DNA of 64,000 nt, from contig NZ_BCTQ01000007.1 in the NCBI RefSeq assembly GCF_001571365.1, positions 1 through 64,000 on the forward strand, in the 5' to 3' direction. The position numbers were made by a program, and so were the translations under genes. How positions within the stretch are numbered: the stretch's first letter is position 1; every line of letters begins with the position of its first letter. Positions 29,610 to 37,757 of this stretch are shown one piece after another. This DNA comes from Achromobacter denitrificans NBRC 15125 (GTDB lineage: Bacteria; Pseudomonadota; Gammaproteobacteria; Burkholderiales; Burkholderiaceae_B). The notes beneath the pieces are model-generated. The model worked only from the letters and a program-made list of their open reading frames with translations, made no database searches and had not been told where the DNA came from.

Positions 29610-30551
29610 ATGGCGACCCCCGTTCTGGTCTGCGGTTCGATGGCGTTCGACACCATCGCGGTGTTCGACGGACGTTTCAAGGAACACATCCTTGCCGACC
29701 GCATCCAATCCCTGAGCGTGTCGTTCCTGGTGCCCAGCATGCGCAAGGAATACGGCGGCTGCTCGGGCAACATCGCCTACAACATGAACCTGCTGGGCGG
29801 CAAGCCGGTGCCGGTGGCTACCGTGGGCGAAGACGCCGGCGAATACCTGGCTCGCCTGGAGGGCCTGGGCATCGACGTCAGCCGCGTGAAGGTCATCCCG
29901 GACACCTTCACCGCGCAGTGCTTCATCACGACCGACCTGGACGACAACCAGATCACGGCCTTCCACCCGGGCGCCATGTCGTTCGCCGCCGACAACGATC
30001 TCAGCGACGCCGACGCGGCCTGGGCCATCGTCGCGCCCGACGCGAAGGAGGGCATGTTCGCCCACGCCGAACGCCTGCACCGGCGCGGCATCCCCTTCAT
30101 CTTCGACCTGGGCCAGGCCATGCCGCTGTTCGACGGCGCCGACCTGGAGCGCATGCTCAAGCTGGCGCAGGCGCTGACGGTGAACGACTACGAAGCGGGC
30201 GTGGTCGAGCAGCGCACGGGCCGCAGCGTGGCCGACATCGCCCGCACGCTGCAAGCCGTGGTGGTGACGCGCGGCGGCGAAGGCGCCACGCTGCTGACCG
30301 GCGGCCAGACCATCCAGATCGAGCCGGTGCGCGCCGCGCAAGTGGTGGACCCGACCGGTTGCGGCGATGCGCAGCGCGGCGGCCTGCTCTACGGCCTGAC
30401 CAGCGGCTGGAACTGGGAAGACAGCTGCCGCCTGGGCAACGTCATGGGCGCCATCAAGATCGCTTCGCGCGGCCCGCAGAACCACGCGCCGTCGCGCGCC
30501 GAGATCGACGCGATCCTGCACGCCAGTTACGGCATCCATCTCCCCGCCTGA
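29610..30551 (+). CDS. PfkB-family carbohydrate/nucleoside kinase
   Basis: A 313-residue ribokinase-like sugar or nucleoside kinase, close in style to adenosine kinase-like members. It starts MATPVLVCGSMAFDTIAVFD; I chose this ATG because aaagga lies 8 nt upstream, whereas the ATG at 29601 abuts it. The PfkB signature 1 region is YGGCSGNIAYNMNLLGG, and signature 2 is DPTGCGDAQRGGL with the catalytic base aspartate; the usual G-A-G-D is G-C-G-D. The phosphate acceptor is not predictable. Confidence 0.88.
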   Translation: MATPVLVCGSMAFDTIAVFDGRFKEHILADRIQSLSVSFLVPSMRKEYGGCSGNIAYNMNLLGGKPVPVATVGEDAGEYLARLEGLGIDVSRVKVIPDTFTAQCFITTDLDDNQITAFHPGAMSFAADNDLSDADAAWAIVAPDAKEGMFAHAERLHRRGIPFIFDLGQAMPLFDGADLERMLKLAQALTVNDYEAGVVEQRTGRSVADIARTLQAVVVTRGGEGATLLTGGQTIQIEPVRAAQVVDPTGCGDAQRGGLLYGLTSGWNWEDSCRLGNVMGAIKIASRGPQNHAPSRAEIDAILHASYGIHLPA

Positions 30552-30757
30552 CCGTCTCCGGTTCGCGGGGAACCTCGGGCCGCCGGCCTGGTCGAATCGC
30601 CGCCAGGCCGACGCGCCGCGGCCGGCCCCGCGGCGGCCGCGGCAGCGCTCTTTGCAGCTTTTGGCCTTGCGTTTCAGGATGTTGCTGCTCCGCCAGCCAC
30701 CCCCGCCGGGCAGAGTATGATCAAGAAGTCGTCGGCATTGCCGATCGAGGAGTCCTA

Positions 30758-31261
30758 ATGAACCAAAGCAAATCTATTTCCCTGGTGACGCCGCGCGCCG
30801 GCCGCTGGCTGGCCATCGCCGCCGTCGTCACGTCGATGGCGGTGCTGGGCGGCTGCGCCAACCGCAGCGCTTCCAGCGGCGTGTACAGCTATGACCAGGC
30901 CCAGCGCGAGCAGATCGTCCGCACGGGCACGGTCACGGGCGTGCGTCCCATCGTGATCCAGAACGACAAATCCAGCGGCGTCGGCATGGTGGCCGGCGGC
31001 GCGCTCGGCGGCGTGGCCGGCAACGCCATCGGCGGCGGCACCGGCCGCACCATCGCCACGGTCGGCGGCGTCATCCTGGGCGCCCTGGCAGGCAATGCCG
31101 TCGAGAACCAGGTCGGCAAGAATTCCGGCTATGAAATCACCGTGCGTCTCGACAACGGTGAAACCCGCGTCGTCGCGCAGGAAGCGGATGTGCCCATCAG
31201 CGTGGGCCAGCGCGTCCAGGTGATCAGCGGCTCCGGCCCGACCCGCGTCACGCCCATGTGA
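30758..31261 (+). CDS. Glycine-zipper outer-membrane lipoprotein (SlyB/Pcp-like)
   Basis: A 167-residue protein with a lipoprotein signal (AVLGGCANRS, cysteine near 32) and a glycine-zipper segment GGALGGVAGNAIGGGTGRT followed by GGVILGALAGNAVENQVG. A C-terminal beta-rich domain (YEITVRLDNGETRVV) matches SlyB/Pcp-type envelope lipoproteins. The start has gagg-ag 6 nt upstream. It is monocistronic and followed by a terminator. Probably outer-membrane anchored; exact role unknown. Confidence 0.88.
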   Translation: MNQSKSISLVTPRAGRWLAIAAVVTSMAVLGGCANRSASSGVYSYDQAQREQIVRTGTVTGVRPIVIQNDKSSGVGMVAGGALGGVAGNAIGGGTGRTIATVGGVILGALAGNAVENQVGKNSGYEITVRLDNGETRVVAQEADVPISVGQRVQVISGSGPTRVTPM

Positions 31262-31313
31262 TCGCGGCAGGCTCCCGGGAAGGCAAGTCTTCCCGGGCCG
31301 GCCAGTCCTGAAG

Positions 31314-31337
31314 ATGCCCGCGCAAGCGGGCATTTTC
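31314..31337 (+). terminator. Intrinsic terminator of the glycine-zipper lipoprotein gene
   Basis: The stem atgcccgc/gcgggcat with loop gcaa is followed by a short T-run. A second hairpin without T-run (cccgggaa/ttcccggg, 31274-31297) precedes it. The rest of the 428-bp gap up to dltC holds only the candidate promoter region described separately. Confidence 0.8.
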
Positions 31338-31591
31338 TTGCCTGTTCCGCTTGCGCGAACCGGGGCCGGAACCAGGCGGGGAAGCGGCCCCGAAAATATG
31401 TCGCTCCGTCGCAACGCGGCACCCAGGGACTTACCCTCAGGCGTTACGTTTTCCAGCCTTTTCTCGCCATTTCCTCCAAAAGTTTCATGGCGATTCGACG
31501 AGCGAAGTGACATGATTGCGCCTGCGATCGGCGTCGCGCCGCGAATATCGTGTAACCAAGTGCATCGCGACGTCGTTCTGGTCGGCTGGAA

Positions 31592-31638
31592 TTTCAGTTC
31601 GGTTTCAGCATTTTCTCAGTATTCTCATCGCTCTTAAT
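31592..31638 (+). promoter_or_regulatory. Candidate activator-dependent promoter of the dlt operon
   Basis: Three direct repeats of tttcag, tttcag and tctcag begin at 31592, 31603 and 31614, exactly 11 bp apart. That spacing is typical of OmpR/PhoP-class response regulator half-sites. A cttaat element at 31633-31638 could serve as -10 without a good -35, fitting activator dependence. The dltC start is 52 bp further on. Inferred from pattern alone. Confidence 0.45.
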
Positions 31639-31689
31639 CCCGGGGCGGGGGATGTTTTGCCGACAAGGCAACATAACGCTGTACGAGCT

Positions 31690-31929
31690 ATGCATTCCGA
31701 GCAAGAACTCCACACCAAGATCGGCGAGATCGTCGAGTCGATCGTCATGAAGAAAGTCACTCCCGATACGCAGCTGATCGCTACCGGCCTGGTCGATTCC
31801 CTGGCCGCCGTGGACATCACGCTGGCGGTCGAATCGGAGTACGGTTGCAGCATCCCGGCTCCCGAGATCGCGGAGCACCTACAGTCGGTCCGCACGCTTG
31901 CCGGCTATGTCGCTGCCCATACTGCGTAA
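31690..31929 (+). CDS. dltC: D-alanyl carrier protein (DltC-like acyl carrier protein)
   Basis: A 79-residue acyl carrier protein. The phosphopantetheine-attachment motif is GLVDSLAAVD with S37. It would carry D-alanine as a thioester, loaded by the DltA-like ligase encoded at the end of the operon. The start at 31690 gives normal carrier-protein length; the frame is open further upstream without coding signs. Its 3' end overlaps the DltD-like gene by 23 bp. Confidence 0.9.
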   Translation: MHSEQELHTKIGEIVESIVMKKVTPDTQLIATGLVDSLAAVDITLAVESEYGCSIPAPEIAEHLQSVRTLAGYVAAHTA

Positions 31930-33097
31930 TTCCCAGCTGTTGTCCCACGTCGCGGCCGCCGCGACGGCGGTGGCGCTGGCGGTCGGGGCCTATTGCGGCG
32001 CCGACGACCTGCTCAGCCGCATCGTGAATCCCATGCAGCCGACCGCGGCGAGCGCCGCGGCCAGCAACAGCAATTACCTGCCCAACCTGGGGCCGGACTG
32101 GGGCACGCAGCACGTCAACCTGAACCGCCTGGGCAATGCCCTGAGCGACGGCACGCTGGTCGTGCTGGGCTCGTCCGAGTTGTCCAGCCATGACCTGCGC
32201 TTCGTTCCCTACCGCTTCTTCCCGGAAGAACTGAAGGTGCCGACGCTGGCCTACGGCCACGCCATGTTCCAGTCCTACGGCATTGTCAGCGTGCTGGAGT
32301 CGGTGGCGGATTCGCTCACGCCCAACACGCGGCTGGTGATCATGGTGTCGCCCGCCTGGTTCGCCTCGGGCGGGCAGCTGCCGCGCAGCGCGTTCGCGGA
32401 ACACGTGACCGGCCCGGTCTGGGATCGCCTCTGGGACCAGCCCAGCACGCGCGAGCAGATGCAGACCTGGATCACCGACAACGCCAACTGGGGCCTGCTG
32501 TGGCTCATCGCCAACGGCCAGGTCGCCGAGCTGAAAGACAAGCTGTCGATGTGGTGGCAGGCGCGCAAGGCTCCGGCGCCCGACCGGCCGCGCAGCAAGC
32601 TGTCCGTGCCCGCGCACCGCTTCGTGTCCTGGCCGTCGGCGGCTCGCCTCGACCCGGGCCAGTGGGCGCGCTTGACGCACCAGGCCCGCGAGGCCGAACG
32701 CGATCTGGGCGGCCACAACCCCTACGACGTGCGCGACGACTACTACAAGCAGTACCTGGCGCCCCTGTATTCGCCGGCGCGCAATGAGTTCGCCGACGTC
32801 GATCCCATCACCCGCGCCGAACTGGGCGACCTGTCGCGCGTCATGGCCTTGCTGCAAAAGCGCAAGGTCCGCGCCTATTTCGTCATCCAGCCGTTCAATC
32901 CCAAGCTCATTCTCGACGTCGAGCGCTTCGATCCGGTGGTGGCCGCCATCACCGGCATGTGCGCGCGCTATCAGATGGGCTGCCTGGACCTCTACAGCAT
33001 CCCGTTCGAGCCGGGCATGCTGCGCGACGACATGCACCTGGCCGAACTCGGCTGGGCGCTCGCCGACCAGGGCATTGCGGAGTACTTTTCCCGATGA
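31907..33097 (+). CDS. dltD: DltD-like D-alanyl transfer protein
   Basis: A 396-residue SGNH-like DltD family protein. An N-terminal hydrophobic anchor (about 11-30) is followed by a periplasmic domain. The nucleophile motif is VLGSSELSSHD near residue 85 and the acid/base motif DDMHLAELGWAL near the C-terminus. In Gram-positive bacteria DltD transfers D-alanine to teichoic acids outside the membrane; in this Gram-negative the acceptor must be another envelope polymer. It overlaps dltC by 23 bp and the next small gene by 4 bp. Confidence 0.9.
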   Translation: MSLPILRNSQLLSHVAAAATAVALAVGAYCGADDLLSRIVNPMQPTAASAAASNSNYLPNLGPDWGTQHVNLNRLGNALSDGTLVVLGSSELSSHDLRFVPYRFFPEELKVPTLAYGHAMFQSYGIVSVLESVADSLTPNTRLVIMVSPAWFASGGQLPRSAFAEHVTGPVWDRLWDQPSTREQMQTWITDNANWGLLWLIANGQVAELKDKLSMWWQARKAPAPDRPRSKLSVPAHRFVSWPSAARLDPGQWARLTHQAREAERDLGGHNPYDVRDDYYKQYLAPLYSPARNEFADVDPITRAELGDLSRVMALLQKRKVRAYFVIQPFNPKLILDVERFDPVVAAITGMCARYQMGCLDLYSIPFEPGMLRDDMHLAELGWALADQGIAEYFSR

Positions 33098-33300
33098 GCA
33101 AATTGTTCGCTTGGATCCGGCCGCGGGCCGGCGGCGAGGCCGAAGGGCAGGAGGTCCGCAAGGCCGCCGCCTGGGGGCGCCGCTTTTTCTGGCATCTGTG
33201 CCTGTACATCGGGGTGATCCTGGTCTTCGTGCTGCAAGCGCAGCCCACGACGGGCAGCGGCGGACCGATCAAGGTCGAATTCCAATACCAACAGTTCTGA
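33094..33300 (+). CDS. DltX-like membrane microprotein with C-terminal FxYxxF motif
   Basis: A 68-residue protein too short for most annotation. The start ATG overlaps the dltD stop by 4 bp and the stop is 7 bp before dltB. A basic N-terminal region with a charged stretch is followed by one membrane helix at about 33-48 (FWHLCLYIGVILVFVLQA), then a short tail ending VEFQYQQF. The last six residues fit F-x-Y-x-x-F. In Gram-positive DltX that C-terminal motif's tyrosine was reported to take D-alanine from DltB and pass it to DltD (established knowledge, from memory). The location between dltD and dltB and the motif make a DltX equivalent likely. Confidence 0.85.
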   Translation: MSKLFAWIRPRAGGEAEGQEVRKAAAWGRRFFWHLCLYIGVILVFVLQAQPTTGSGGPIKVEFQYQQF

Positions 33301-33307
33301 CCGCAGC

Positions 33308-34435
33308 ATGGAATTGTTCGCAAGCTTGAGCTTTTTCGGCGGCGCCCTGTTCGGCGGCCTGGGCCTGTTGGCGTACCGCTCCTTCGGGACGCCGCTGCGC
33401 ATCGGCTACCGGCACGTCATCGGCGTAATCTGCCTGGGCGTCTGGATGGCGGTGTTCTGGACGCGGCCCTATCAACCGATCGCGCTGATCGCGATTTCCG
33501 GCAGCGCGCTGTGGGCCGTGCGGCGCGGCTACATCCCGACCTGGCTGGGCGTGATCATCACGATGGCGCCGTTGCTGCTGGTGAAGACGGGCGTGTCGCA
33601 CCTGGGCGCCATGCTGGGCCTGTCGTTCGCCACCTTCCGCGCCGTCGACGTGCTGCTGTTCGCGCAGCGCAACGAGCGCGTCTCGCCCCTGGATTACTTC
33701 ATCTACCTGTTCTTCCCGCTGACGCTCCTGGCCGGCCCCATGTACCGGTGGCGCAATTTCCAGGCGGACCTGAAGCGCGGCTATGAAGGCGTGAACCTGA
33801 ACACCTGGCTCAGCGGCCTGGAGCTCATCATGCTCGGCGTCATCCAGAAGTTCGGCCTGGCCGAGCTGATCTGGCGCTACGGCCTGGCGACGCTGGACGC
33901 GCACGACTATTCGTTCACCGGCGTGGCGCTCAACGCGTCGCTCTACAGCGCCTATCTGTTCTTCGACTTCGCCGGCTACTCGACCATGGCGATCGGCATC
34001 GGCATGCTGTTCGGCTTCACCCTGCCCATCAATTTCCGCAATCCGCTGGCCACGCTGAACCCGCAGGATTTCTGGCGGCGCTGGCACATCAGCCTGTCGG
34101 AGTGGCTGCGCGACGTGGTCTTCATGCCGATCTACAAGGCGCTGAGCAAGACCGCATACTTCTCGCGCCACCGCCTGGCCGCGCAGAACATCGGCATCTT
34201 CGCGACCCTGCTGGCCATGGGCGTGTGGAACGGCCTGTCGCTGCACTACATCGTCAGCGGCCTGATGTTCGGCGCGTATTCGGTGGGCCACAACATGCTG
34301 GTCAACGCCGCGCGCACCCGCCCGGCCCTGCAGGCCGCGATGGCGCGGCCCGCCATGCGCTTTCTCGGGCGCGTGCTCACCCTGATCCTGGCCGCGCTGG
34401 CGCTCTACGTGTTCAGCGGCCGCAGCCCCATCTGA
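33308..34435 (+). CDS. dltB: DltB-like membrane-bound O-acyltransferase
   Basis: A 375-residue polytopic MBOAT protein, the channel that passes D-alanine from the carrier protein to the outside. Motifs: PLTLLAGPMYRWRNF in the middle, SAYLFFDFAGYSTMAIGIG, and FWRRWHISLSEWLRDVVF. The segment where MBOAT proteins usually have W-H-G reads AMGVWNGLSLHYIVSG, so Asn replaces the expected histidine and a histidine occurs five residues later. It lies 7 bp after the FxYxxF microprotein and 16 bp before dltA. Confidence 0.9.
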   Translation: MELFASLSFFGGALFGGLGLLAYRSFGTPLRIGYRHVIGVICLGVWMAVFWTRPYQPIALIAISGSALWAVRRGYIPTWLGVIITMAPLLLVKTGVSHLGAMLGLSFATFRAVDVLLFAQRNERVSPLDYFIYLFFPLTLLAGPMYRWRNFQADLKRGYEGVNLNTWLSGLELIMLGVIQKFGLAELIWRYGLATLDAHDYSFTGVALNASLYSAYLFFDFAGYSTMAIGIGMLFGFTLPINFRNPLATLNPQDFWRRWHISLSEWLRDVVFMPIYKALSKTAYFSRHRLAAQNIGIFATLLAMGVWNGLSLHYIVSGLMFGAYSVGHNMLVNAARTRPALQAAMARPAMRFLGRVLTLILAALALYVFSGRSPI

Positions 34436-34451
34436 CGCCGGGAGTTTCGGC

Positions 34452-35903
34452 ATGCGTTTCGACCTGAAGTCCTTCCGGTTCACGGATACCGATGTCGCCC
34501 CCGACGCGCTGGCGGTCGCCGCCGCCGATCGCAGCCTGACGTGGGCGCAGCTGCGCGACGAAGCCGGCGCCTGGGCCGAGGAGGCGCGCCGCCATGGCGT
34601 CGCGCCCGACGTGCCGGTGGCCATCTACGGCCACAAAGAAGCGTCGTTCTTCGTCGCCATGGTCGGCGCCTTGCTGATCGGCGCGCCGTTCGTGCCGGTC
34701 GACACCATCTATCCGGCCGAACGCCTGCGCCGCATCGTCGAGATCGTGCGCTCCGCCGCCGTCTATGACGCGGCCTCCGGCACGTTCACGCCGGGCGAGG
34801 GGGCGATGCTGGCCGAGCGCGGCCTGGCCTACGTCATGTTCACCTCCGGCAGCACGGGCGATCCCAAGGGCGTGCAGATCGGCCGCGAAAGCGTGGGCCT
34901 GCTGGGCGACTGGATGCTGGGCAGTTTCGGCCTGGGCGAGGCGCCCGTCTTCATGAACCAGGCGCCGTTCAGCTTCGACCTTTCCATGTACGAGGTGTTC
35001 GCCACCCTGGCTTCGGGCGGCAGCTGCGTGCTGAATGCGCGCGAGCAGATCGCGGCGGCCGGCACCTGGATTCCCCGCCTGGCGGAACACGGCGTGACCG
35101 TATGGGTCTCCACACCGTCGTTCGCCCACCAGCAGCTGGCCAACCGCGACTTCTCGCCGGCCACGCTGCCCAGCTTGCGCACATTCCTCTTCTGCGGCGA
35201 GCCCCTGCCGGCGGCGCTGGCCAGGAAACTGCGCCAGCGCTTTCCGGGCGCGGTCATCCTCAACACCTACGGTCCGACCGAGGCCACCGTGGCCACCACC
35301 TGGATCGAAGTCACCGACGCCGTGCTGGCCGCGCACGATCCGCTGCCGGTCGGCCATGCCAAGCCGGACAGCGTGCTGGTGGTGGACGAGGGCGGCGAGA
35401 TCTGCATCGTGGGCGACCATGTCATGCGCGGCTACCTGAACCGCGCCGACCTGAACGAGGCCAAGCTCTACACCTACGTCGACGGCCGCCGGGCTTTCCG
35501 CACCGGCGACCTGGGGCAGATGGGCGAGGGCGGGCTGCTGTTCTGCCGCGGCCGGATCGACGACCAGATCAAGCTGAACGGCTACCGCATCGAATTGGCC
35601 GAGATCGACGAGGCGCTGCATGGCCTGCCGGGGGTGGAAGGGGGCGCCTGCGCGGTGCTGCGCCGGCCCGATGGCACGGCGGTCCGCCTGATCGGCTTCG
35701 TGGCGGGCGCCGCGGCGCCGGACGTGCCGCCGGGCCTGCTGGCGCCGGAGGCGCTGGAGGGTTGGAAGGCGCGGCTGGCGCAGCGCCTGCCGCCTTACAT
35801 GGTGCCGTCCGAGCTGGTGGCCTGCCCGGCGCTGCCCATGTCGAACAATCACAAGATCGACCGCAAGAAGCTGGTCGAGATCTACACCGCCATTCCGGTG
35901 TAG
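34452..35903 (+). CDS. dltA: D-alanine--carrier protein ligase (DltA-like)
   Basis: A 483-residue ANL-superfamily adenylating enzyme that activates D-alanine and loads it on the carrier protein. The phosphate loop is YVMFTSGSTGDPKGV near 130-145. Further adenylation motifs are NQAPFSFDLSMYEVF, NTYGPTEAT, FRTGDLGQM and GRIDDQIKLNGYRIE. The C-terminal catalytic lysine is in NNHKIDRKKL. It is last in an operon ordered C-D-X-B-A, with carrier first and ligase last. The nearest gene downstream is convergent yggT. Confidence 0.92.
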   Translation: MRFDLKSFRFTDTDVAPDALAVAAADRSLTWAQLRDEAGAWAEEARRHGVAPDVPVAIYGHKEASFFVAMVGALLIGAPFVPVDTIYPAERLRRIVEIVRSAAVYDAASGTFTPGEGAMLAERGLAYVMFTSGSTGDPKGVQIGRESVGLLGDWMLGSFGLGEAPVFMNQAPFSFDLSMYEVFATLASGGSCVLNAREQIAAAGTWIPRLAEHGVTVWVSTPSFAHQQLANRDFSPATLPSLRTFLFCGEPLPAALARKLRQRFPGAVILNTYGPTEATVATTWIEVTDAVLAAHDPLPVGHAKPDSVLVVDEGGEICIVGDHVMRGYLNRADLNEAKLYTYVDGRRAFRTGDLGQMGEGGLLFCRGRIDDQIKLNGYRIELAEIDEALHGLPGVEGGACAVLRRPDGTAVRLIGFVAGAAAPDVPPGLLAPEALEGWKARLAQRLPPYMVPSELVACPALPMSNNHKIDRKKLVEIYTAIPV

Positions 35904-35931
35904 GAGCGGGCGGGGCGCGGCCCCGCGCGCC

Positions 35932-36504
35932 TTACACGCCCATCATGCCGTAGCTCAGGCGTGCCAGGACCATCAGCACGATCTGCGCCACGATCAGCAG
36001 CACCAGCGGCGAGAAGTCGATCGAGGTGCGGGGCAGGATGCGGCGGATGGGGTTGAGCATCGGGTCGGTCAGCGCCTGCAGCAGCGGCATCATGGGCGCC
36101 ATGGGGTTGACCCACGACAGCACCGCCTGGATCAGCGTCAGCCACACCACCAGGTTCAGCGCCCATTTGGCGGCCATGATCAGGGCCGAGCCCATGGCCG
36201 CGGGCAGCAGTTCGACGGGAATCAGCGCGCCGATCGCCACCAGCCAGATCAGCACCAGATAGATCAGCGCGGCCAGCCACGCGGCGACCAGGCTCGTCCA
36301 GTCGATCTTGTTGCCGGCGGGAATGATCTTGCGCAGGGGCAGCACCAGCCAGTTGGTGGCTTGGTAGACCGCGCGGGCAAGCGGGTTGAAGGGGTGCAGC
36401 CGTATCGCGTGCATCCAGGCGCGGGCAATCAGCGCCGCTCCGAACAGCGTGAACACGATTTCGAGAAGGAAGCGGAAGATTTCACCGAGCATGGACACGT
36501 TCAC
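35932..36504 (-). CDS. YggT-family integral membrane protein
   Basis: A 190-residue protein with two YggT repeats, each a pair of hydrophobic helices followed by NPLARAVYQATNWLVLPLRKIIPA in the first and TDPMLNPIRRILPRTSID in the second. YggT proteins are found in osmotic or division-related contexts but have no settled function. It is convergent with dltA, 28 bp apart. Confidence 0.88.
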   Translation of the reverse strand: MNVSMLGEIFRFLLEIVFTLFGAALIARAWMHAIRLHPFNPLARAVYQATNWLVLPLRKIIPAGNKIDWTSLVAAWLAALIYLVLIWLVAIGALIPVELLPAAMGSALIMAAKWALNLVVWLTLIQAVLSWVNPMAPMMPLLQALTDPMLNPIRRILPRTSIDFSPLVLLIVAQIVLMVLARLSYGMMGV

Positions 36505-36651
36505 CCTGAAAAAGAGGAGTCAATTGTCGCACGCTAAAGCGTGAAAAAAGCACCTCGCCGGGGCGGCCATCCGCCCTAGGTCGTAGTCCGGGACGAAAGC
36601 GCTTGGGGGGAGGCGACCCGGCGGCGCGGCGGGCGCGCGTCACGCGGGCGC

Positions 36652-36681
36652 AAAAAAGCCGCCTGGCCTGGGCCAGGCGGC
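36652..36681 (-). terminator. Intrinsic terminator of the histone H1-like gene
   Basis: An 11-bp perfect stem (gccgcctggcc at 36658-36668 with ggccaggcggc at 36671-36681) is followed on the minus strand by six T residues. It lies 33 bp beyond the stop codon. Confidence 0.9.
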
Positions 36682-36713
36682 TCTCGCGAAGCTAAGGCTT
36701 CGAACCGTCCTGA

Positions 36714-37403
36714 TTAGGGACGGCCACCGGTCGGGAACGGCCACGACGCGGCGGGGTTCAGCGCGGTCTTCGCGCCCGGGGCGGCAGCCGTGGACGGCGG
36801 CGTTACGGGCTTCTTCGGAGCGGCTTTCTTCGCGGCAGGCTTCTTTGCAGCGGCCGGCTTCTTGGCAGCAGCAGGCTTGGCGGCAGCGGGGGCCTTCTTG
36901 GCGGCGGGAGCCTTCTTGGCAACGGCCTTCTTGGCAGCAGGCGCCTTCTTGGCGGCCGGAGCCTTCTTGGCAACGGCCTTCTTGGCGGCCGGAGCCTTCT
37001 TGGCAACGGCCTTCTTGGCGACGGCCTTCTTGGCAACCGCCTTCTTGGCGACGACCTTCTTGGCTACCGCTTTCTTGGCGACGGCCTTCTTGGCGACGAC
37101 CTTCTTGGCTACTGCCTTCTTGGCGACGGCTTTCTTGGCGACGGCCTTTTTGGCGACTGCCTTCTTGGCAACGGCCTTCTTGGCGACGACCTTCTTGGCT
37201 ACCGCTTTCTTGGCGACGGCCTTCTTGACTGCCGGCTTTTTGGCGGCAACCTTCTTCACTGCCGGTTTCTTGGCGGCGGCGACTTTCTTGACGGCTACCT
37301 TCTTGACGGCAGCTTTCTTGGCCGGAGCGGCCTTCTTCGCTACTGCCTTCTTGGCGGCGGGCTTTTTCACCGCTTTCTTTACGGCTTTCTTGGCTGTTGC
37401 CAT
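36714..37403 (-). CDS. Histone H1-like DNA-binding protein (lysine/alanine repeats)
   Basis: A 229-residue extremely basic protein built almost wholly from [10 protein letters not shown] and KKVA-type five-residue repeats, resembling the eukaryotic H1 tail and the known Bordetella histone H1 homologue BpH1. The C-terminus leaves the repeat ([21 protein letters not shown]). Start at 37403 chosen because aaggag lies 7 nt upstream; an ATG two codons earlier is too close to it. It probably condenses DNA non-specifically. Repeat count in such genes varies between strains, so length may be unstable. Confidence 0.92.
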   Translation of the reverse strand: MATAKKAVKKAVKKPAAKKAVAKKAAPAKKAAVKKVAVKKVAAAKKPAVKKVAAKKPAVKKAVAKKAVAKKVVAKKAVAKKAVAKKAVAKKAVAKKAVAKKVVAKKAVAKKAVAKKVVAKKAVAKKAVAKKAVAKKAPAAKKAVAKKAPAAKKAPAAKKAVAKKAPAAKKAPAAAKPAAAKKPAAAKKPAAKKAAPKKPVTPPSTAAAPGAKTALNPAASWPFPTGGRP

Positions 37404-37553
37404 GGTCATGCTCCTTAGGTTCAGGGGTCCCAGAACTTAAACCCGTGCCCCGACCCGCCAACAAGGCGGACCGTGCCCGGGCTATTCATCGGCGCAAGCC
37501 GCTGTTCTGTGCGAGCAACAGCTACTACGGTTTGCGCTAATGAATTCGGCACA

Positions 37554-37635
37554 GCCATTTGATATGGCCCCCGCTCCTTTGGCGCGAGCCATTTCAAATG
37601 GCGCCGGTCGGCGCCTGATCACAGGCTGCCGACCG
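37554..37635. repeat. Two inverted repeats in the histone/nrdB gap
   Basis: In the 354-bp gap between the histone gene start and the nrdB stop, gccatttgatatggc (37554-37568) and gccatttcaaatggc (37588-37602) are near-exact inverted copies. Right next to them a strong hairpin occupies 37605-37635 (cggtcggc, gcctg, loop atca, caggc, gccgaccg). No T-run follows on either strand. A structured leader or small RNA is possible; no gene is seen in the gap. Confidence 0.6.
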
Positions 37636-37757
37636 CTTGTTCTACGTGTTCGAAATACCAGAACACCCTGACCGAGGAGAGCGCCATCAAGCCTGTCGCG
37701 AACGCGACGCCCTTTCGTGCAAGGGCGTGCCCGCGCCGGGCTCGATGGCGAACTGCG

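Noticed and set aside
36845-37228. Tryptophan/arginine-rich reading frames opposite the histone H1-like gene
   Set aside because: They are frame-shifted or antisense readings of the 15-bp coding repeats.
37605-37635. tRNA or other standard RNA gene
   Set aside because: Only a single hairpin is present; there is no cloverleaf, anticodon arm or T-loop signature.
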